Source: an uncultured Brevibacillus sp. (GTDB taxonomy: Bacteria; Bacillota; Bacilli; Brevibacillales; Brevibacillaceae). Taken from it: 64,000 nucleotides of DNA. Shown here piece after piece: positions 53,108 to 62,615 of the stretch. Made by a program: the position numbers and the translations under genes. The stretch lies in NCBI RefSeq assembly GCF_947502445.1, contig NZ_CANMZW010000011.1, positions 1-64,000 of the forward strand. Direction: 5' to 3'. Each line of letters opens with the position of its first letter. Position 1 is the stretch's first letter. Under the pieces are notes generated by a model. It saw nothing but the letters and a program-made list of their open reading frames with translations, made no database searches and was not told the DNA's origin.

Positions 53108-55600
53108 ATGCGAAATGGTATCAAGCGTGAAGATATTGAATTGTTGGCCCCTGCCGGTAACTGGGACTGTTTGAAGGCTGCTGTTGCTAACGGCGCCAAT
53201 GCGATTTTCTTTGGTGTAGAAAAGTTCAACGCCCGTGCGCGAGCAGAGAACTTCCATATGGCGGAACTGCCTGAGATTATGTCCTATTTGCACATGTACG
53301 GTGTAAAAGGATTTCTTACTTTTAACATCCTGGTGTTTGAAAATGAACTGGAGGACGCTCGTGAGCTGATCGACGCCTGTATTCATGCCGGGGTAGATGC
53401 AGTTATCGTGCAAGACCTCGGTCTGGTAAAGCTGATTCGTGAAATCTCTCCTGACTTCCCGATTCATGGCTCGACACAGATGACGATCACCTCTCCCGAA
53501 GCTGTCGAGTTCACCAAGCCTTTTGACATTGAGCGCGTGGTGCTTGGCCGGGAAAACTCGTTGAAGGAAATCAAAAAAATCGGCGAGAAGGCTAAGCTCC
53601 CGATGGAGGTATTTGTCCACGGTGCCCTGTGTGTTTCCTACTCAGGACAGTGCCTGACCTCTGAAATGTGGGGTGGCCGCTCTGCAAACCGCGGTGAATG
53701 TGCGCAAGCCTGCCGTTTGCCGTATGATCTGATGGTGGATGGCGTACAAAAAGAGATGGGCAACATCGCTTACGTGCTCTCTCCGAAAGACCTGGCTGCT
53801 ATCGACCTCGTACCGGAGCTGATCGAGGCTGGCGTCACTTCCTTTAAAATCGAAGGACGTCTCAAATCTCCGGAATATGTAGCTAACGTTGTGAGCAAAT
53901 ACAATGCAGCGATTGAACGTTATTTTGCAGGACAAGACACAGGACCAAGCGAGCAGGAGGTTCGCGAGCTGCAGCAAAGCTTTTCCCGTGGCTTCACGCA
54001 TGGCTTCCTGACCGGAACCAACAACAAACAGCTGGTCGACGGGTCGTTCCCGAAAAGCCGTGGCGTGTTTTTGGGTACTGTCAAAAAGCTGCTGGCGAAC
54101 GCTGTGCTCGTTGAAATCACTTCCCCAGTCAAACGCGGGGATGGAATCGTATTTGACGCGGGCGACCCGACGCAAAAAGAAGAAGGCGGACGCATCTACG
54201 ACATTCTTTCCCGTGGCAAAAAAGTAGAAGGCGAAGTCCAAAAAGGCATGTACGAAATCGTGATGGGTCGCAACGACGTCAACCTGAAGCGTCTTCATGT
54301 AGGAGATCGCGTCTGGAAAACGAGCGATCCTGAGCTGGACAAACGACTGCGCAAAACATTTGAGACGGAAAAGCCGTACCACACCTTCCCATTAGCCGTG
54401 CATGTGAGCGGCAAGCTCGGCGAAAAGCTGAGCATCACCTGGGTAGACAAGCTGGCTAACCATGCAGTCTCTGTTTCATCCGAAAAGCCTGTGGAGGCTG
54501 CTCTCAAGCGGCCATTGACCACAGAGCTCTTGCATGATCAATTAAGTCGTCTCGGTGGCACTTTGTTCCATCTCGAGTCAGGTGATTTGACTGCTGATCT
54601 CGATGGCGATCTGATCGTCCCTGTCAGCGAGCTGAACCGGATGCGCCGGGAAGCAGTAGAGCAACTTACGTTCCTGCGTTCCAAGCCGCCTGTTTATCGC
54701 CATCAGGATGTCAATGTGTATTCAGATGTTCCGAAAAAGCAACAAGTAGATAAGCCACTATTGACCGCTTTGTGCCGTTCCCTGGAGCAATTGGAAGCCG
54801 CTGCGCAAACAGACGTAGATTTCCTCTACGCTGACTTTGAATTCGTCAAGCAGTATCCAGAAGGGGTCAAGCTGGCACATAAATACGGCAAGAAGATCGG
54901 GATCGCAACCATGCGCATTCATATGCCGGATGAAAACGGCGTGCTGGCACTGATTGCAAAAAGCAAGCCGGATGCGATTTTGGTGCGTAATACCGGGGCA
55001 CTCTACTACTATCTCTCTCGTCGGGACGAAATTAAGATCCCATTGATCGGCGACTTTTCGCTCAATGTCGCCAACCATAAGGCCGTTGAGCTGTTCCTGG
55101 AGGCAGGACTTTCTCGCGTCACGCCGTCGTATGATTTGAATATCCAGCAGATGGTTGATTTGCTCGGCCGCTCCAACGCAGCAAACATGGAGCTCGTCAT
55201 TCACCAGCACATGCCGATGTTCCATACCGAGCACTGCGTCTACTGCACCTTCATGAGTGAAGGAACAGATCACACCAACTGCGGAACGCCTTGTGAAACG
55301 TCCCGTATCTCCCTCAAGGACCGCGTAGGCTTCTCCCATCCGGTTCGTGTCGATACTGGCTGCCGCAATACGGTCTACAATGCGATCGATCAGTCTGGTG
55401 CGGAGTATTTGAAAGAATTCCAAGCCCTTCAGGTTGGTAGCTATCGGATCGAGTTTTTGGAAGAAGAGCCTGAGCGAGTAATAGAAGTCATTGACCTTTA
55501 TCGCAAAGCATTGCGCGGAGAAGTAAGCGGCACACAAGTATGGCGCACCCTCAAGGCAACCAACCAGCTGGGCGTCACACGTGGACAGCTGACGAAATAA
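53108..55600 (+). CDS. U32 family protein (tRNA/rRNA hydroxylase type)
   Basis: 830 residues. N-terminal U32 domain: LLAPAGNWDCLKAAVANGAN and the cysteine cluster SGQCLTSEMWGGRSANRGEC with AQACRLPY. A middle DUF3656-type part and a C-terminal portion with YCTFMSEGTDHTNCGTPC complete it, the RlhA architecture. RlhA hydroxylates a 23S rRNA cytidine; related TrhP acts on tRNA. RBS GGAGGTAAG. Followed 28 bases later by a DUF1128 gene in one operon. Confidence 0.87.
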   Translation: MRNGIKREDIELLAPAGNWDCLKAAVANGANAIFFGVEKFNARARAENFHMAELPEIMSYLHMYGVKGFLTFNILVFENELEDARELIDACIHAGVDAVIVQDLGLVKLIREISPDFPIHGSTQMTITSPEAVEFTKPFDIERVVLGRENSLKEIKKIGEKAKLPMEVFVHGALCVSYSGQCLTSEMWGGRSANRGECAQACRLPYDLMVDGVQKEMGNIAYVLSPKDLAAIDLVPELIEAGVTSFKIEGRLKSPEYVANVVSKYNAAIERYFAGQDTGPSEQEVRELQQSFSRGFTHGFLTGTNNKQLVDGSFPKSRGVFLGTVKKLLANAVLVEITSPVKRGDGIVFDAGDPTQKEEGGRIYDILSRGKKVEGEVQKGMYEIVMGRNDVNLKRLHVGDRVWKTSDPELDKRLRKTFETEKPYHTFPLAVHVSGKLGEKLSITWVDKLANHAVSVSSEKPVEAALKRPLTTELLHDQLSRLGGTLFHLESGDLTADLDGDLIVPVSELNRMRREAVEQLTFLRSKPPVYRHQDVNVYSDVPKKQQVDKPLLTALCRSLEQLEAAAQTDVDFLYADFEFVKQYPEGVKLAHKYGKKIGIATMRIHMPDENGVLALIAKSKPDAILVRNTGALYYYLSRRDEIKIPLIGDFSLNVANHKAVELFLEAGLSRVTPSYDLNIQQMVDLLGRSNAANMELVIHQHMPMFHTEHCVYCTFMSEGTDHTNCGTPCETSRISLKDRVGFSHPVRVDTGCRNTVYNAIDQSGAEYLKEFQALQVGSYRIEFLEEEPERVIEVIDLYRKALRGEVSGTQVWRTLKATNQLGVTRGQLTK

Positions 55601-55628
55601 ATACCCTTTCTCGGGAGGAGAGAAAACA

Positions 55629-55859
55629 ATGGCTGATCTGAACCAACCTACAGTGGAGAACCTCACTGTCATCATCGAAGGCATCAAAGCAAAGCTGAAC
55701 ATGGCAAACACAGCTGTCATGCGCCCAGAGGATTTTGATTTGGAGCATTATGAGGACCTTTTGTACCTGTACAATATGGTGCAGAAAAAAACAGCTTTCG
55801 GCATCAACGAAATGACTGCGATCGTCGAAGAGCTGGGTGCTATGCGCAAGCAAGCATAA
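55629..55859 (+). CDS. DUF1128 family protein
   Basis: 76 residues matching the Bacillales DUF1128 (YfkK) pattern: NLTVIIEGIKAKLNMANTAV, then DLEHYEDLLYLYNMVQKK and a helical end MTAIVEELGAMRK. All helical, cytoplasmic, function unknown. GGAGGAG upstream. Co-transcribed with the U32 gene; a strong terminator follows. Confidence 0.88.
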   Translation: MADLNQPTVENLTVIIEGIKAKLNMANTAVMRPEDFDLEHYEDLLYLYNMVQKKTAFGINEMTAIVEELGAMRKQA

Positions 55860-55861
55860 TC

Positions 55862-55913
55862 AAAAGGAAAAAGCGTCGCTCCCTGATTGGTGGGGCGGCG
55901 CTTTTTCCTTTTG
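55862..55913 (+). terminator. Terminator of the U32-DUF1128 operon
   Basis: AAAAGGAAAAAGCG (55862-55875) pairs with CGCTTTTTCCTTTT (55899-55912). Confidence 0.8.
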
Positions 55914-55927
55914 ATTATGACTATCGC

Positions 55928-57424
55928 TCAGGAAAGCTGTGGGACGCGTTTTTTCTCCGTAGCCTCATTTCTGCGCGGGGTGTTGTTACGCATAAATAGA
56001 GCCAGTATCAGCGCAATGACCGTAAATAACGTCGCGATCCAAAATGCATCGCTCGTTCCCATCGCCATGCCCTGCATGGTAGCCAAGCCCATATGTGCCT
56101 GATCTGCGGGATTGATGTGCTCGCTTCTGACGATGTCCGCTGTATGCGCTGCACTTTTCGTTGTCATGATCGTCACAAACAGGGCTGTCCCCAAAGCTCC
56201 GCCAATCGCATTGATCGTATTGGACATCGCGGTTCCATGCGGATTCAATTTCAGCGGCAGGGCATTCAAGCCGGAGGTCATGACCGGCATCATCAACATC
56301 GACAGACCAAACATGCGAACGGTATACAGAGTCACCAAATAAGTGTAGGTCGTATACAAGCTCAGCTTGGTAAACCCAAAGGTCGTCACGATGGTGATGA
56401 ACAGTCCAGTCAGTGCCAGTCCCTTCGCCCCGAACTTGTCAAACAGCCTTCCTGTGATCGGTGACATAATCCCCATGATAATACTGCCGGGCAATAGCAG
56501 CAGGCCTGATTGCACAGGGGTGAAATGCAGGATATTTTGTACATAGACTGGCAGCAGAATCATCCCTGAATACATCGACATATTGACCATCAGGCTGATG
56601 AGGACCGCAAGTGTATAGGTCGATGTCTGGAAAATGCGGAATTCCAGCATGGCATGATCAATCGTTAGCTGCCGCCAGACAAATACGCCTAGACTGATGC
56701 AGCCAATGACCAGCATCATGATCACTTCCGTATTTCTCCAGCCCAATCCTCCCGCAGAGCTAAAACCGTACAACAAGCTTCCAAATCCGATCGTCGAGAG
56801 CATGACTCCCCACACATCCAGCCTTGGACTGCTTGTCTCGGTGACGTTTTTCAATACAAAAGAGGAAATGATAAGGACGATGATGGCTATCGGCAGGACA
56901 ATGAAAAACAACAGTCGCCACGAGTAATGCTCCACAATCCATCCGGAAAGCGTAGGACCAATCGCCGGGGCAAACACCATCGCGATACCGACGATGCCCA
57001 TAGCCGATCCCCTTTTTTCAAGCGGGAACATATTGAAAATCACATTCGTCATGAGCGGCATGAGAATGCCCGCGCCTGATGCCTGTACGACACGCCCGAC
57101 CAGCATGAGTGAAAAGCTTGGCGAGATGCCGCAAATAAGAGTACCGGCGGCAAACAGACTCATGGCGGTAATGAACAGCTGCCTCGTCGTAAATTTTTGC
57201 ATCAAAAAAGCCGTGGTCGGAATCAAGACACCATTGACCAGCATGTAGATCGTAATGACCCATTGTGCGGTCGAGGTCGTGATATGGAACTGCTCCATCA
57301 ATTTTGGCAAGGCGACATTTAATAGCGTCTGATTGAGCAAAGCGGCGATGGCTCCCGCAATGATGACAGCGAGAATCGGCCCTCTACGTATCGAATTGCC
57401 TTCCACTGCTTGATGTTTTGCCAT
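55928..57424 (-). CDS. DHA2 family MFS drug exporter (EmrB/QacA type)
   Basis: 498 residues from ATG 57424 with GAAGGGG upstream; fourteen predicted helices as in DHA2. Motif A form VISIYMLVNGVLIPTTAFL precedes MQKFTTRQLF, motif C is PAIGPTLSGWIVEHYSWRLLF, and LRLDVWGVMLSTIGFGSLLYG leads the second half. Exports lipophilic drugs or dyes. The converging U32 operon ends just before it. No adjacent regulator. Confidence 0.88.
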   Translation of the reverse strand: MAKHQAVEGNSIRRGPILAVIIAGAIAALLNQTLLNVALPKLMEQFHITTSTAQWVITIYMLVNGVLIPTTAFLMQKFTTRQLFITAMSLFAAGTLICGISPSFSLMLVGRVVQASGAGILMPLMTNVIFNMFPLEKRGSAMGIVGIAMVFAPAIGPTLSGWIVEHYSWRLLFFIVLPIAIIVLIISSFVLKNVTETSSPRLDVWGVMLSTIGFGSLLYGFSSAGGLGWRNTEVIMMLVIGCISLGVFVWRQLTIDHAMLEFRIFQTSTYTLAVLISLMVNMSMYSGMILLPVYVQNILHFTPVQSGLLLLPGSIIMGIMSPITGRLFDKFGAKGLALTGLFITIVTTFGFTKLSLYTTYTYLVTLYTVRMFGLSMLMMPVMTSGLNALPLKLNPHGTAMSNTINAIGGALGTALFVTIMTTKSAAHTADIVRSEHINPADQAHMGLATMQGMAMGTSDAFWIATLFTVIALILALFMRNNTPRRNEATEKKRVPQLS

Positions 57425-57548
57425 GATCGTCTTTCCCCTTCTCCGCCTACAGGTAATGGTTTTCCAAGCCTCGATAGTATGTAACGAGGAAGTGCTTGCC
57501 ATTCTTATTTAGCAAAAAAGGGCAGACTGCTTTGATTGTGACGCGCCT

Positions 57549-58793
57549 CTATACGGTTTGATACTTTTTCAAGACAATCACTGCATTATGCCCACCAAAA
57601 CCGAATGAATTGGAAATGCCGATATTCAGCTTCGGTTGTCGACGTACCTGATTCGGTACATAGTCCAGATCACAGAGGGGATCACGTTGTTCCAGATTGA
57701 TCGTAGGCGGGATCAGACCGTCCTGCAAGCTTTTGGTAAGCGCAATCGCTTCAGCGCCACCAGCAGCTCCGAACATGTGCCCGATCATCGATTTATTTGC
57801 CGTAACAGGAATCCGGTAGGCGCTCTCCCCAAACAAACGCTTGATGGCTGCTGTTTCTGACTGATCACCGATTTCGGTGCTGGTAGCGTGCGCACTGATC
57901 AGATCAACTTCCTCTGGCCCGATCTGCGCTTCCCGCAGCGCCGATTTCATCGCCAGATAAGCACCGGTGCCTTCTGGATGAGTCGCGACCATATGATAAG
58001 CGTCCGAGCTGGCGCCGTAGCCAATCACTTCTGCGTAAATACGAGCATTGCGGCGCTGTGCATGCGAGAGCGACTCCAGAATCAGTATCCCTGCGCCTTC
58101 TGCCATCACGAAACCATCACGATTGGCATCGAATGGTCTGCTCGCTTTGGTAGGCTCCTCATTTCTCGCGGACAAAGCGGTGGCATTCCCAAAGCTGGCA
58201 AGAGAAATTTCGGTAACTGCCGCTTCCGCTCCGCCTGCTACGACGACATCCGCTCCCCCCAATTTGATCAGTCGAAACGCTTCTCCGATCGCTGTATTGC
58301 CAATCGAGCAAGCGGTAACAGGTGACATCGTTGGACCCTGGACCCCAAGTTTGATGCTGATCATAGCAGCAGCCATATTGGAGATCATCATGGGCACAAG
58401 TGTAGGACTGACACGCTCCGGTCCTCTTTCCTGCAAAACGGCATGCTGGTCGAGAAGCGTTTGCACCCCGCCGATACCCGACCCAACATAGACACCTACT
58501 CGCTCACGATCTAGCTGATCGAGATTGATTCCTGAGTCAGCCATCGCTTCTTCTGTTGCAGCGAGCGCATATTGGCAAAAACGGTCCATTCTCCGTGCTT
58601 CCTTGCGTCCAAAACGCCCCTCCGCATCGAAATCTCGAACGATCCCCGCTATTTTCGTTTTAAATCTCGTAGTATCAAATGTATCAATGCGGGATATGCC
58701 CGACTTCCCTTGGACCAAGCTATTCCAAAATTGGTCAACCTGATTTCCGTTTGGTGAAATGACTCCCAGTCCAGTAATAACGACCCGTTCCAT
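57549..58793 (-). CDS. fabF: Beta-ketoacyl-ACP synthase II
   Basis: 414 residues. Catalytic triad visible: Cys162 in TACSIGNTAIGEA, His302 in SAHATSTEIGD and His339 in NKSMIGHMFGAAGG. Condenses acyl-ACP with malonyl-ACP in fatty acid or polyketide synthesis. AGGGGG 8 bases before ATG. It stands alone (no acpP or fabH neighbours) and is divergent from an XRE regulator, so it may be a second, conditionally used FabF. Confidence 0.92.
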   Translation of the reverse strand: MERVVITGLGVISPNGNQVDQFWNSLVQGKSGISRIDTFDTTRFKTKIAGIVRDFDAEGRFGRKEARRMDRFCQYALAATEEAMADSGINLDQLDRERVGVYVGSGIGGVQTLLDQHAVLQERGPERVSPTLVPMMISNMAAAMISIKLGVQGPTMSPVTACSIGNTAIGEAFRLIKLGGADVVVAGGAEAAVTEISLASFGNATALSARNEEPTKASRPFDANRDGFVMAEGAGILILESLSHAQRRNARIYAEVIGYGASSDAYHMVATHPEGTGAYLAMKSALREAQIGPEEVDLISAHATSTEIGDQSETAAIKRLFGESAYRIPVTANKSMIGHMFGAAGGAEAIALTKSLQDGLIPPTINLEQRDPLCDLDYVPNQVRRQPKLNIGISNSFGFGGHNAVIVLKKYQTV

Positions 58794-58812
58794 CGTAATC
58801 CCCCTATCGTAA

Positions 58813-58873
58813 TTATCCTTATGGACACCATCTTGTCACATCTGTTATCCTATTACAAGTTGTTGTTTATCCT
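58813..58873. promoter_or_regulatory. Three TTATCCT direct repeats between fabF and the XRE gene
   Basis: TTATCCT at 58813-58819, 58845-58851 and 58867-58873, same orientation, spaced 32 and 22 bp. They may be operators for the divergent pair. Confidence 0.4.
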
Positions 58874-58891
58874 AGTATAAGGAATACCAGA

Positions 58892-59797
58892 ATGACCACC
58901 ACTACCAAAGATTGGATGAAAACGATGAATCATCAGACAAGATTGCAAGCTTTGTCTACGTTTTTAAAAACGCAACGGGCGAAAATATTGCCCCAATCAG
59001 TCGGACTTGCTCCCGGGACCCGTAGACGCACGCCTGGTTTGCGCAGAGAAGAGGTAGCCCAGCTCGCGGGGGTGAGTGCTACCTGGTATACGTGGCTTGA
59101 GCAAGGACGTGACATCAAGGTGTCTGCGTCTGTTTTGGACGCGGTCGCCAAAGCATTACAGCTAACCGTAGATGAGCGAAAATACCTGTATGCACTCGCA
59201 ATGGAAACAGGCACCGGAATCAGTATCCAAAAAGAAGAGGCCCCGCAGATCAGCCCCTCGCTTACGCGGATTTTGAAGGAGCTGCGCGCTTGTCCATGCA
59301 TTATCTCAGACAGACGCTTGCACATCGTCGGGTGGAATGATGCCGCCTCACACGTGTTTATGGATTTTGAACAAATCCCGTATGAACAGCGAAACATGCT
59401 GCGCCTCTTGTTTTCGCGAAAAGAGTTTCAACGACTGGCTGTCAATTGGGAGCATTTTATGAGCGGCTTTCTGGCCATTTTCCGTGCCTATTACGGACAG
59501 TATGTGGAGGATGCGTGGTACGAGCAATTTTTAGCAGAAATGAAAGAGGTACATCCTGATTTTCTCGCTCTCTGGGAAAAAAGCGAGGTCAGCTCGGCTC
59601 CTGAGGTTTCGATTGAATTTCGTCATGCAAAGGCTGGAAAGATGCTTTTCCATCTGACGTCGCTACAAGTGCAGGGCAGTGCAGATTTGCGCTGCAGTAT
59701 TTATACGCCGGACCCTGATTCTGCTACCGAAACGAAGCTGAGACAACTAATGGAACGGCCCGAGCAAACAAATGGCGCTTACGAAGAAAAAGCCTGA
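58892..59797 (+). CDS. XRE family regulator with MmyB-like ligand domain
   Basis: 301 residues. HTH region about 30-85 (LAPGTRRRTPGLRREEVAQL with VSATWYTWLEQGRDIKVSAS) matches the MmyB-like class, whose C-terminal domain (about 110-285) binds fatty acids. RBS AAGGA before ATG 58892. Divergent from fabF with repeated motifs between, which suits a fatty-acid-sensing regulator of that gene. Inference for target. Confidence 0.83.
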   Translation: MTTTTKDWMKTMNHQTRLQALSTFLKTQRAKILPQSVGLAPGTRRRTPGLRREEVAQLAGVSATWYTWLEQGRDIKVSASVLDAVAKALQLTVDERKYLYALAMETGTGISIQKEEAPQISPSLTRILKELRACPCIISDRRLHIVGWNDAASHVFMDFEQIPYEQRNMLRLLFSRKEFQRLAVNWEHFMSGFLAIFRAYYGQYVEDAWYEQFLAEMKEVHPDFLALWEKSEVSSAPEVSIEFRHAKAGKMLFHLTSLQVQGSADLRCSIYTPDPDSATETKLRQLMERPEQTNGAYEEKA

Positions 59798-59822
59798 CCA
59801 CAGTGGCCAGGCTTTTGGTTCC
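59787..59822. terminator. Bidirectional terminator
   Basis: AAAAGCCTGACCA (59788-59800) pairs with TGGCCAGGCTTTT (59804-59816) between converging XRE and cimA genes. Confidence 0.75.
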
Positions 59823-59829
59823 TCTTTGT

Positions 59830-61452
59830 TTAGTGATTGATGATGCCTACACGTGCCCCTGCTGCAGCGTGATTGTCGGCCTCCACACAGCCTTCCTTCC
59901 ACAGCATGTAGCGAATACTGTCAGCCAATGCTTCCCAGCTCGCTTCGATCACGTTTGTAGACACGCCAACTGTACTCCATTTTTCCCCGTTGCTTGCCGA
60001 TTCGATCAAAACGCGAACCTTTGCCGCCGTTGCACCATTCTCATCAAGTACGCGTACCTTGTAATCGGCGAGATGCATATTGGCGATGCATGGATAATAG
60101 CCTTCCAGCGCTTTTCGCATGGCATTGTCGAGGGCGTTGACCGGACCGTTGCCATCTGCTGCTGTATGCACGGTTTCACCATTGACGCTGAGCTTGACTG
60201 TAGCCTCCGAAGTGATCGATTGCACAGCCGCCTTTTCCATCAAAATTTTGAAAGAGTCGAGTGTAAACAGGTTTTTCAGCTTGCCTGCAGCTTCCAAAAG
60301 CATCAGTGTCAGTGAAGCTTCCGCACCCTCATACTGATAGCCCTGGAACTCGCGCTCTTTGATACGAGTAATCACCTCGCGTGCTTTTTCACGATCCAGC
60401 GAGAGATCAATCTCCAGCTCCTCCATTTTTGCCAGCAGATTGCTTTGACCCGCCAGCTCGGACACGAGAACGCGCCTTTTGTTGCCGATATTTTCCGGCT
60501 CGATATGCTCATACGTTTTTGGATCACGCAGCACGGCGCTCACGTGGATACCACCCTTGTGCGCAAATGCACTATGTCCAACAAACGGTTGATTGTTAGG
60601 CAGTGTCATGTTGGCGATCTCCGCCACATAACGAGAGAGCTGCGTCAAATCTTGCAGTTGTTCATTCGTAATACAGGAAAACCCGAGCTTCAGCTGCAAA
60701 TTTGGTACAACAGAAATCAGATTGACGTTTCCACAGCGCTCGCCGATTCCATTGATCGTGCCCTGAACCTGCTTTGCTCCCGCCTGAACGGCTGCCAGAG
60801 CGTTTGCGACCGCTACCCCGCTGTCATTGTGTGGATGAATCCCAATCGGGACACGCAGTTGGCTCACGGCGTTCTTCACAATATCATAGACCTCATGTGG
60901 CAGGCTTCCGCCATTTGTATCACACAGAACAATCCAGTCTGCACCTGCTTCCTCAGCAGCCTCGAGTACCCTCAGGGCGTAGCGAGGGTTCGCCTTGTAG
61001 CCATCAAAGAAGTGCTCTGCCAAAAAGAGCGTCGTCAGGCCTTTTTCTTTGAGGAAAGCGACGGAATCAGCTACCATCCGAATATTTTCTTCGAGGGTCG
61101 TTTTTAGAGCGTCTGTAACGTGCAAATCCCAAGACTTCCCAAAAATCGCAGCTGCCGAGACACCACTGGCGATCAGCGCCTGCAAATTCTCGTCCTCGGA
61201 TGCAGCTACGTTCGGACGACAGGTGCTACCAAAAGCCGTAACCTTGGCATGCTGCAGCGGAATCTCCCGGACGCGCTCGAAAAAGGCCATGTCCTTTGGA
61301 TTGCTGCCTGGCCATCCACCCTCGATAAAATCGATACCAAACTGATCCAGCCGCAGTGCGATCTTTATCTTGTCTTCCACTGACAGGCTGATCCCTTCTC
61401 CCTGCGTACCATCTCGCAGGGTCGTATCATACAGATACACCTTGCTCTCCAT
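59830..61452 (-). CDS. cimA: Citramalate synthase
   Basis: 540 residues from ATG 61452 (GGTGGAG upstream; ATG 61470 in frame). HMGL-type TIM barrel with TTLRDGTQGEGISLS, FGSTCRPNVAAS, HPHNDSGVAVANALAA (metal-binding HND) and INGIGERCGNVNLI; C-terminal regulatory LeuA dimer domain (about 395-535). CimA joins pyruvate and acetyl-CoA into citramalate, the entry to isoleucine by the threonine-independent route. Family distinction from isopropylmalate synthase by TIGR00977-type features and length. Confidence 0.9.
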   Translation of the reverse strand: MESKVYLYDTTLRDGTQGEGISLSVEDKIKIALRLDQFGIDFIEGGWPGSNPKDMAFFERVREIPLQHAKVTAFGSTCRPNVAASEDENLQALIASGVSAAAIFGKSWDLHVTDALKTTLEENIRMVADSVAFLKEKGLTTLFLAEHFFDGYKANPRYALRVLEAAEEAGADWIVLCDTNGGSLPHEVYDIVKNAVSQLRVPIGIHPHNDSGVAVANALAAVQAGAKQVQGTINGIGERCGNVNLISVVPNLQLKLGFSCITNEQLQDLTQLSRYVAEIANMTLPNNQPFVGHSAFAHKGGIHVSAVLRDPKTYEHIEPENIGNKRRVLVSELAGQSNLLAKMEELEIDLSLDREKAREVITRIKEREFQGYQYEGAEASLTLMLLEAAGKLKNLFTLDSFKILMEKAAVQSITSEATVKLSVNGETVHTAADGNGPVNALDNAMRKALEGYYPCIANMHLADYKVRVLDENGATAAKVRVLIESASNGEKWSTVGVSTNVIEASWEALADSIRYMLWKEGCVEADNHAAAGARVGIINH

Positions 61453-61600
61453 GTCTCCACCCATTTCCATTGTTTTTAAGCTTTTTATTCGCTCCAGAAT
61501 CCCGGAACTTTCAGAATAATCCCACCATTTGAAACTTTGGATGTTACCCAGTATACCATAGCCTAAATGGAAAGAAAACGCGCGAAATCACTGGTTTTTT

Positions 61601-62440
61601 CTATGTCCGTGGGTGGAGGACAAAAGCTGCCGTTTGCTCGATTGCTGCCTCGAGCTGAGGGGAAGTGCCCGAAAACGGATGACGCGTGTTAAACGTATGA
61701 TCGGCGCCCTCTATCCAGTGCAGCTCACTGTTTTTGGCAACCGCGTGCAGGCGTTTTGCACCCTCTACCAGACGGACAAAATCTTTTTCACCCATGATGA
61801 TGCACAGAGGCTGTTGCATCACGGAAACCTTTTCCAAAAGGTCGTATTCCTGCTGATTGTTATCCACGTCATCAATAACCACGCGGGTAATAGGCATGTT
61901 TTGGCCTGTACGCGCATTCGGTATGTAGCCTACTCCGTTTTCCTCAATGTGCTGGCGCAGCTTTTCATCGAACAAATTGACATGGGCGATTCCGTTCCAG
62001 GTGACGATGCCTGTGACATGCGGGTTGCCGGCACCAAACAGAATGGCGTCTCCACCGCCCTTGCTATGCCCGAGTACATATAGGCTTGTTTTGTCTACAT
62101 AGCTCGGCAAAGGAATTTTGCCACTTGAAATCCATTCCGTCAGCAACGTTAAATCCGCAATTTCTCGTGCGTATGTATTGCGCCCGAACTTTTCCAGCTC
62201 GTCAAAATCAGTCAAGCTCTCCCCAACGCCATTGCAGCTGAAATTGAAGCGGATCGTAGCAATTCCCCGTTTTGCCAGCTCCTCTGCTACATACGGAAAG
62301 CTCCCCCAATCCTTGAAGCCCTTAAAGCCATGGCAAAAAATAAGCAATGGCTGCTTGGACCCACTGGACTCAACTGCATGCAGATCACCACGGATGACCA
62401 AATCGTCTCCGGCCGGAATGGAAAATGTAGTATGGCTCAT
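61601..62440 (-). CDS. Alpha/beta hydrolase (serine esterase family)
   Basis: 279 residues. Nucleophile elbow GHSKGGGDA, oxyanion region FCHGFKGFKDWGS, and catalytic histidine in EGADHTFNTRH. Probable esterase or thioesterase of the YhfR/dienelactone-like group; substrate unknown. RBS AAGGAG before ATG. Isolated between two intergenic regions. Confidence 0.85.
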   Translation of the reverse strand: MSHTTFSIPAGDDLVIRGDLHAVESSGSKQPLLIFCHGFKGFKDWGSFPYVAEELAKRGIATIRFNFSCNGVGESLTDFDELEKFGRNTYAREIADLTLLTEWISSGKIPLPSYVDKTSLYVLGHSKGGGDAILFGAGNPHVTGIVTWNGIAHVNLFDEKLRQHIEENGVGYIPNARTGQNMPITRVVIDDVDNNQQEYDLLEKVSVMQQPLCIIMGEKDFVRLVEGAKRLHAVAKNSELHWIEGADHTFNTRHPFSGTSPQLEAAIEQTAAFVLHPRT

Positions 62441-62585
62441 TGATCGTTCACTCCTTCATGAATATGCCTCGATTTTCCTTTTCTTCTAGTATGCTATGTT
62501 CCCTTCATAAAAGAAACAACAGTAATAAGAAAACCTCCAGATAAGCAGACGGTTAAGCTCGCTTGATCAGGAAGCAGGTATGCAA

Positions 62586-62615
62586 GAAAAAAGACCTTCC
62601 GTTGACCGGAAGATC
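62586..62615 (-). terminator. Terminator of the YheC/D-like gene
   Basis: GATCTTCCG pairs with CGGAAGGTC around a 5-base loop (minus strand), then TTTTTTC, directly after the stop at 62616. Confidence 0.75.
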
